Assembly: GCA_964035545.1 (NCBI GenBank)
Contig: OZ037767.1
Coordinates: 22,735,128 to 22,799,127 of the forward strand
DNA: 64,000 nucleotides
Source of the DNA: Bugula neritina
Lineage: Eukaryota > Bryozoa > Gymnolaemata > Cheilostomatida > Bugulidae
Direction: 5' to 3'
A program made the translations under genes and the position numbers. Positions 58,601 to 64,000 of the stretch are shown one piece after another. Every line of letters starts with the position of its first letter. The first letter of the stretch is position 1. The notes beneath the pieces are model-generated. The model worked only from the letters and a program-made list of their open reading frames with translations. It made no database searches and was not told the DNA's origin.

Positions 58601-59217
58601 GTGTTACGAGTGTCATTAGAGTGATATTGATGAGTCGGAGGTCTATGTTTTACCAAGTTCACTTGTTCGAGTCCATATGTGTTATCCTTAGTCATAGTCT
58701 TGTAGTCAATAGCCGATGCTTCTTCTCGTCTGCAGAGTTCAATTGCTTTGTCAAAGTCAGTCAAGTCAAACAGTTTCTTTCTAATCTTGTCACTTTCAAT
58801 TCCCAGTATCAGTGCTTGTAGTATCAGTCGGTTGTACATGTTTTTTAAGTCACATAGTCCTGCAATGGTATGTAGTTCAGTCAAAAATTCGTCAATAGTT
58901 CTATTTCCTTGCTTACAAGTCAGTAGTGAGTGAGTCTTAGCCACTAAGTTTATTCTTGGTTTGCAGTAGTCATCAAACTGCGTCACAACTTTGTCATAGT
59001 CAGTTTTGTCATTGTTGTCAGTCCAGTTGAAAGAGTCGTATATTTGGTTGCCTCGGCGACCGATAGTTCTAAGTAGGTATGCAGTTTTCACTTTGCCTTC
59101 GGCTGTATCTTTCGATGTGGCAGTTAAAAAAAGTTCGAAGTCACGTTTAAAAATCTTCCATTCCTCAGGTAAATTCGGTCCATCTGCTAATGGTTTTGGC
59201 GCTAGTAATTGCTCCAT
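55606..59217 (-). CDS. Ty3/gypsy gag-pol polyprotein
   Basis: 1203 codons from the ATG at 59217. In order: a capsid-like gag (1-210), two zinc knuckles (CGNCGGNHPPRAC and CNHCKKFNHFATYC, about 226-262), an aspartic protease with LDTGAS (about 324), reverse transcriptase (about 450-640) with LPFGIASAPEEF and the active-site box VADDILIFG, RNase H with QTDASNAGVG (about 754), an integrase His/Cys zinc finger (HNGINSTLRRARH, then CRQCQ, about 975-1010), and an integrase core with Asp in GIDLFEY, Asp in HTDNGPQFTS and Glu in NGKAESAVK. All catalytic residues are present. The active-site box has Val-Ala before the two Asp residues instead of the common Tyr-Val, a tolerated variant. Gag and pol share one frame with no stop between them. 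The frame runs off its natural C-terminus after LIGRPTRSVLP, suggesting a small indel near 55640-55700. Confidence 0.93.
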   Translation of the reverse strand: MEQLLAPKPLADGPNLPEEWKIFKRDFELFLTATSKDTAEGKVKTAYLLRTIGRRGNQIYDSFNWTDNNDKTDYDKVVTQFDDYCKPRINLVAKTHSLLTCKQGNRTIDEFLTELHTIAGLCDLKNMYNRLILQALILGIESDKIRKKLFDLTDFDKAIELCRREEASAIDYKTMTKDNTYGLEQVNLVKHRPPTHQYHSNDTRNTDKHRGQLSHTHSQPNVRKSVGASRCGNCGGNHPPRACPAYGKQCNHCKKFNHFATYCRSRMHHYRDSTETANQVTWNYSSDSDSQHVSTISTTVRDRKLLAMLTAKQADTIYDIEFQLDTGASCNTLNTIDYDKLGRPKLTPTDTVLTLYDQSKCAPLGWTRIQILNKQGCYTTLKFLVVETTQHSLLSWKSCLHLDLLQMPSTKSENVNFATTDPDLQTLLTNFDDIFTGLGKFEQEYRIELRPEAVPVQVRPRKVPLSMKSDLIKTILELEQRQIIAKVEAPTDWISHLQPVRKPNGKIRICIDPQNLNQAIKRNHAVMPTLEDVLPQLNGAKFFSLCDAKEGFYQIPLAEESTDLTTFWTPIGKYKYLRLPFGIASAPEEFQRRLTENLAGLDGITIVADDILIFGSTRKEHDRNLEALFKRARQTGLRLNKEKSRFLQDELPYIGHILTTNGLKPDPNKVKAILKMKPPSSPQGVKRFLGHITYMSKFISNLASESEPLRRLLTQDNAQDFHWTDDQMNAFNRLKTLLTDSETLQYFDCNKPVTIQTDASNAGVGATLMQGGKPVAYASRSLTKSEQNYVPLELECLAIVFGTERFDQYIFGHHAVTIQTDHKPLVSIFRKSIHKASRRLQAMLLHLQRYPNIKVTWQKGAEQITADLLSRDSYFDSPNYQQLPEHIFHIDSQNNDAPVCDDLIDNIRTATAQDNELMTLTNLIKHDWNIANCTTHDKYKHFQDELSIDNGIVYKGLRAIIPKTLQRKFLQLLHTGHNGINSTLRRARHTVFWLGITNDIKNNIANCRQCQLDAPRQQKETLLLHTVPQQPWTKVGIDLFEYNHTHYITIVDYTTDYLEYDRLDNQTAEAVINSIKRCFGRLGIPRQVHTDNGPQFTSHQFSTFSQSWNFTHTTSSPYHPQSNGKAESAVKIAKRILRRCEEPELALLEHLNTTKEGLTASPIQQLIGRPTRSVLPQVQPETENNQGWWEKQGRNEKTAAEMQ

Positions 59218-59243
59218 GTTATTTCAGTGTAATATTAATAATA

Positions 59244-59261
59244 ATTAGACTCGGGGCACCA
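59244..59261 (-). promoter_or_regulatory. tRNA primer-binding site of the Ty3 element
   Basis: Read on the minus strand, the bases directly after the LTR are TGGTGCCCCGAGTC. The leading TGG pairs with a tRNA CCA end, as expected for reverse-transcription priming. The tRNA identity was not determined. Confidence 0.7.
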
Positions 59262-59493
59262 TGTTTTATGTTGATTTGTGATATTATTTCAGCTATCGTG
59301 AAAAGACAGAACGTGCTCGAGTTAGTTGATAAACGTAAGAGGCCGAAGCCGTGATTTATTACCACAATATATATACACGAAAATACTAAAACTATTACAA
59401 TAAGTGATACAATTAATTATTAAGATTATGACAAAAAATAGTAAAATAATAAAATAACAAATTAGAAATAAATGTTTACATGAACACCGAACA
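59262..59493 (-). repeat. 5' LTR of the Ty3 element (element orientation)
   Basis: 232 bp copy of the LTR. The right flank is ATAAT, matching the left flank of the other LTR. Confidence 0.95.
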
Positions 59494-60018
59494 ATAATGA
59501 TGTACTTTAAGTTTTACTTTTAGTTTTAACCAAATTTAAATTATTCCAATTCTTAGGATAAAAATCAAATTAAACATGAGTAACACAAACTGTTAATCTA
59601 AGATTAAATAATCCAGATTTAGTCTTACACTCACAGTTCGAGTTACTAAATGCACCAGCGGCTAAAAACCTTAGGCTTAGCTTTTTATTTATAGTGATTA
59701 GATTAAGATATCACCGCAAGATCCAAGATGAAGAAATGTTCTTTTAAAAACTACCGCGCTTTGAACGGAAGCGCACATGTCAATGTCAAATTTTGTAAGC
59801 AGGTCGTCACGCAAGCGCAACGACCGGCTTCCTCGATTCAATTTGCCATAGAAATATTCGATTACGAGTAACTACCTGTAACCACCTGAAAATATTAGTA
59901 TTGACTTTTAAAAGAATTCACACACATTATTGAATCGCGACTAATCATTTGGTGGAATATTCTATAAATTATGGAAGAATAAACTGCATGTGATATTTTA
60001 ACACGCATAATTCTCAAA
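59494..60018 (+). promoter_or_regulatory. presumed promoter and 5' leader of the afadin gene
   Basis: A 525-bp stretch between the Ty3 element and the afadin ATG. The part 59700-59870 is the most GC-rich of the neighbourhood and includes AAGCGCACATG and CAAGCGCAACG. No specific factor site can be named. Confidence 0.3.
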
Positions 60019-60123
60019 ATGGATGATATTTCACACATCAAACGTAGAGAGCTGTTGACAGCATTGATAGAGGAATGGAATGCCAACAGGCTAGATTTGT
60101 TTGAAATTAGTCTACCAGATGAA
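60019..60123 (+). CDS. AFDN: afadin/canoe homologue, first coding exon (partial)
   Basis: ATG at 60019 opens a 35-codon exon ending at a GAA|GTAAGT donor in phase 0. The peptide contains RRELLTALIEEW, then NANRLDLFEISLPDE. NANRLDLFEIS with an acidic residue two places later is the start of the first Ras-association domain of animal afadin, where the family has a Trp-Asn-Ala-Asn-Arg-Leu-Asp-Leu-Phe-Glu run. Afadin links nectins and other adhesion molecules to actin at cell junctions and binds Ras/Rap. The next exon, expected to begin near an LEFHG-type sequence, was not found in the remaining 3.9 kb, so intron 1 probably extends past the window. The identification rests on about 15 residues, but they are highly specific. 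Confidence 0.8.
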
Positions 60124-61323
60124 GTAAGTCTAATTCAAAGTAGATTGGTTGAAATTTTATTTACACTTGAGCTCACCTATTAAATACATTAAGAAGTGTA
60201 AGTAGTTTACAAACTGAAGCCCAAAATTAAAAGTAAAAGCTCAACTTAAACTTGGTCTCAAAGACTTGACCATTAAAACTCACCATTGACTGTTGACATT
60301 GTCAGTGTCGCTATCATATTCATTGTGTTTGGGTTAATCTAAAAGTAAATCCTGTAAATGTAGTTGTACTTCTACTTCTTGTTTAATTTTGAAATGAAGT
60401 ATTATTGAATTTAATAAACTAATCGTTATACTTTTAGTTTTAGTGAATGTAATAGTAATACATATAGTTATAGTAATACTAATAGTAGTACTAATACTAA
60501 TAGACATAGACAGTAATAATACTAATAGTAATACAGAATACTAATAGGTAATGTTATTATAATGAAAATTACATTAAATTACAGGATTAATTATACTAAT
60601 ACTAATAGGATTAAATTTACTTCATCATTTAAAACAATAACTCAATAAGTATAACCAATACTAATGGATAAAGGAACAGTTTAATTAAAATCATAATTAT
60701 AGTTAGATTTCTAGTATTTCTTAGTATTGGCAAAACTGAAAGTAAATTTATATAAGTATCTATAATATTTATTTTCAGAATACAAATCTTTGCAATACTC
60801 AAAGTTACAGAGTATCTTTACTATTACTAATGTTAGGTAATGGTGATGGAAATTACCAACTTTCATAAAGTAATTATGTCTATAACTATTTATAAACAAA
60901 GTATCTAACTTTGAAAATTATTTTCGTGGTTTGACTTTCATAAATAGTTGATGCCAAGTACAATTTTGGGACTGCCAGGCTTGCTAAGTTAGTTTTAGTC
61001 AGTTGTCCTTGACATGAACTTTCTCAAAAGCTTTAAAGTTTCTTGAGCTTCACAAATGTAGTTGCCAAGCACAGTCATTGCTAAGTCATTGCTAACACTA
61101 GCCACTATCCCAAATTTCCTGCATATTTCATATCACTCCAGCCGCACCTAGCCTAACTTGTCATGGTGATTCCAGTTTGTTGATTAAATTTTTTAATCTG
61201 GAGTGTCTATTCCTATTCTAGAAAACTAGACACAGTTTGAAAAATTATCCTTGCTGTTGACTAAAATAGCACCAGATTACTTCAGCTTCTATTACAATGC
61301 AGTACAGTAGTACTAATACAGTA

Positions 61324-61358
61324 CTATTAGTACAGTACTGCTAGTACTGTACTAATAG
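61324..61358 (+). repeat. perfect 16-bp stem, 3-nt loop inverted repeat
   Basis: CTATTAGTACAGTACT, loop GCT, then AGTACTGTACTAATAG. The stem has no mismatch. It sits among related degenerate CAGTAC/ACTAATA words, so it probably arose from the local repeat. Confidence 0.85.
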
Positions 61359-62999
61359 TGGCGGTACTTGTACTGGAAATTTAAGTTTTTATGCATCAGG
61401 TTTTTGACATCAATTTTTTATTAACGTATCTTGTGAATCATTTTTGCCATTACTTGCAAGCTTGAGCAGTATCATTATTAACCAGTTGATGTACTCTCGA
61501 TGTAGACTCTGCAATGTAGGAAGACAAAACTGTCAAACAAAAATATTTAAATAGTAACATTAAATGTAACATAACTCATTTTCCAGACATATCACTCTAT
61601 TATATCATAAACTTGATTTTCTGATGCTACACAGGCTCCAGTTTTGATTAGCGATGTTAAAAAAACAAAAAATTCGAACATAGTAAGTAGGTCATTTTAA
61701 TTGCCTCAACAGGAACTTTCAATAGCCAAAGTCCATCAATTTCTATACTAATTTTGGTTTTGAATTGAAATTTAAGTTGTTGCTTTTATAATCTGCTAGC
61801 TCCAGCTTGTATCAACTCAGTCACTGATAGTAAGAAGGAAATCAGTGAGGTTTATTTTTAATTACTAAGAAATATTTTCATTTTATAAACTCTCATTACT
61901 GAAAATATTATGCAGATTGTGTTTGCCACTTTTCATTCTCAGGAAATAGTATAATTAGTAACTGATATCACTAATAAGTCATGTAATCAGTTCGAATAGC
62001 TTACTCAGTGCAACTTCTATGATTGTGACTGAATACACAATGTGTTTGGAGATGACTAACCCCAATACAAGATGTCCTTGTATTAATTCACGAACGAGGT
62101 GAAGAGGTGAAAGTTGATGACAATCATTTTGACAAACATTAACTTTATCTGGGTATGCTTGTACCAAAGATAACATGAAATAAATGAAAAGACATGTAAA
62201 ATAGATGTGTGTCAAAGGACATGCAAAATGGCCATGTAAAACTGTGTCCTGGGTGTGATGACTAACTAGTCAGCACTTCTTGGAGAGTTAAGTTCTGTCA
62301 AGTAACCATCTTTCACTTATATCTGGAGCAGTGCACGTGTTTTATATAAAACTTTAACTCTATGATGGTATATTCATTATAAACCGCTGTGACTGTCGTA
62401 TTTGCTGTAGCTATCGTATTTACGCCTACATAGCCCGCATAGTTAATAATGGTTTTGATACACCCTACATACCATTCATTTTTGGATGAAAGTAACTGTT
62501 CTACCTCATGTTCTAGTTGTCTTTTCTCTGATTTGTGAGCTTCAGGGTTGTGATATCATCTAAATTCTAAACCAAATACTTCTCACATCTACACTCTCAG
62601 TGATGAACTGTGAAATGTATTCAATTCACAGCATCCTTAGGCACAATGCACCATCAGTTCGGAAGTTTCCAGTTTCCCAGTGGTTAATTAGAGTGGAACT
62701 TAACACCACTGTGGTTCTACTTTGATTGATAGTCTTAAATTCTGACTCGGTAGGGTCCAGATTGGCTCAATCTCAATCTATCCTTTGACCCTTGTTAAGA
62801 AATTCATTCACTCAGTTGATAAATGGAAAGGATTATGAGTAAAGAATGGAATTATGATTAAGCTCTGATATAACTACTACACTCCAACTCAAGGGATTAC
62901 CATGATTCTTGTCATCCTAATCTTTGTCTTCACTAGTTTTGTCTGCCTACCAGTCTAATTTTAATGCAAGGAATTCCAGATTAACTTCCTAAGAACTTT

Positions 63000-63275
63000 T
63001 CTCTCCCCCTCCCTCTCTCTCCCTATCCCCCCCTCTCTCCCTCTCCCCCCTCTCTCCCTCTCCTCCTCTCTCTCTCCCCCTCCCTCTCTCTCCCCCTCCC
63101 TCTCTCTCCCCCCTCTCTCTCTCCCCCTCCCTCTCTCCCTCTCTTTCTTTCCCTCTCTCCCCCCTCTCCTCTCTCTCTCTCCCCTCCACCTTTCACCCCT
63201 CTCCCTCTACCTCTTTTCTCCTCTCCCTCTCTCCCCCCCTCTCTCTCTCTCTCTCCCTCTCCCTCCCTCTCCCTG
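63000..63275 (+). repeat. CT-rich low-complexity tract
   Basis: About 275 bp of CCCTCTCTC-type polypyrimidine. The minus strand reads as Arg-Glu-Gly-rich open frames, which are artefacts. Confidence 0.97.
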
Positions 63276-64000
63276 TTGTCCTCTGTAGAGGGTAGAGACA
63301 GGCCCTGACTGACTGCATGTGATGAGTGGCCCAAGAGAACCCCATAGATTCTCTTGCACACTGTTACCAAGATTTCAGTGTTCAAGAGGCACTAACCTTC
63401 CATAATACACTATAATTATAGTCTGTGTCAGTTTGAATAAGTCATTCCAGGCTGATTGACATGTTTTCACAATCATAATATTGATGAAGCAATGCATCGA
63501 GTCAGATTGATTTATTTAAATAAAAGTTAAACGATTTTAAAGAGATTTGGTCAGGCTGTTTTTAGAAATGCTCTCACTATAATAGGCTACTTCCCTTTCC
63601 TCATTGTGCAGTACTTCATAGCAGTAATTGCTCGCCAACCACTACCCTGCAGTTGTCTAATGTGTACAAGGGGCACACACCAGTGTACAAGGTAGCCACT
63701 GCTGCCCTCACTCCCTTCAAGCTAGTATTATAGGGGGTATAGTGTGTCTATCAATTAAAGCCTCCTCATTCTACTCGCATTCCAATCTACTGCCATCACA
63801 ACTATACATGTCAACGCTAGTAGAATACCTCCAGTGTTGGTAATAAATCACCCACTGCAAGTATTTGTGTCACAATGTTGTTTTAGTAAAGCCAGTTGGT
63901 TTCCTTTCACCTACAACCTGGTCAGCTTAGCCATCACACCTGTTTCGGGGTGGTAGTAGTAGTAGTTGTGATAGTTGTAGGTCTAATAGTAGTAGAAGTA

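Larger units (their letters stand above)
54993..59493 (-). mobile_element. Ty3/gypsy LTR retrotransposon
   Basis: The 4501-bp element has two 232-bp LTRs (54993-55224 and 59262-59493) in which I see no difference. Both outer flanks read ATAAT, a 5-bp target duplication. On the minus strand a 1203-codon gag-pol frame is followed by an overlapping frame for the C-terminal tail. A primer-binding site directly adjoins the LTR at 59261, and a GTGGGAGA polypurine-like tract adjoins the other LTR at 55225. The identical LTRs indicate a very recent insertion. It separates two divergent gene starts (53683 and 60019). Confidence 0.95.
60124..64000 (+). other. presumed intron 1 of the afadin homologue
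   Basis: No exon was recognised in 3.9 kb. It holds degenerate AATACTAATAG repeats (60430-60640), a perfect hairpin (61324-61358), a CT-rich tract (63000-63275) and a TAG trinucleotide end (63950-64000). A minus-strand frame at 62215-61979 begins with a hydrophobic segment and is listed as doubtful. Confidence 0.5.

Noticed and set aside
61979-62215. Minus-strand frame starting with a hydrophobic, signal-like segment
   Set aside because: It is a single short frame in presumed intronic DNA with no homologue or splice evidence that I can recognise.
62989-63385. Arg-Glu-Gly-rich frames on the minus strand
   Set aside because: They are translations of a CT-rich low-complexity tract.

Overview
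The window is eukaryotic and animal. Genes are split by GT-AG introns, and three genes belong to animal-type families: an ARID2-like chromatin protein (7180-8653, minus strand), a ribonuclease-inhibitor-type LRR protein resembling LRRC74 (33386-47535), and the first exon of an afadin/canoe homologue (60019-60123). A BEL/Pao element supports this. The DNA is AT-rich, introns are mostly short and intron phases are conserved. I infer an invertebrate with compact genes, possibly a sponge or another early-branching animal, but the sequence does not name the species. All gene models below were spliced by hand from open frames and splice sites.

Layout. 1-7 kb: AT-rich DNA with degenerate CTAATA/TAGTA repeats and a few possible exons of unknown genes. 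7.2-8.7 kb: 5' exons of the ARID2-like gene on the minus strand. 8.7-13.8 kb: nearly featureless. 13805-13984: a likely terminal exon of an unknown gene. 14123-19486: a complete-looking DNA transposon with imperfect 28-bp inverted termini, an apparent ATAT target duplication, a six-exon 715-residue transposase-like gene (DUF7869-type core) and an internal five-copy 135-bp tandem array. 20.1-31.0 kb: two tandem acid-lipase genes (424 and 405 residues), each with eight coding exons in matching phases and a complete Ser-Asp-His triad. The second carries a 644-bp pure (TG)n tract in an intron. 33.4-47.5 kb: the 13-exon LRR gene, whose AT-repeat intron 9 has received a 6.2-kb BEL/Pao element. 48.0-53.7 kb: a convergent 12-exon minus-strand gene of unknown function that includes an in-frame 21-bp minisatellite. 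55.0-59.5 kb: a Ty3/gypsy element with apparently identical LTRs. 60.0-64.0 kb: afadin exon 1 and the start of a long intron.

No pathway links the neighbours. The lipases are secreted or lysosomal digestive-type enzymes that arose by tandem duplication. ARID2 acts in chromatin remodelling and afadin in cell adhesion. The mobile DNA is the most distinctive content: the DUF7869-type transposon, a young BEL/Pao element that keeps a 1674-codon open frame but shows no reverse-transcriptase core, a young Ty3 element between two divergent gene starts, and a family of about 160-bp MITE-like repeats in at least five places, four of them in introns of the genes described here.
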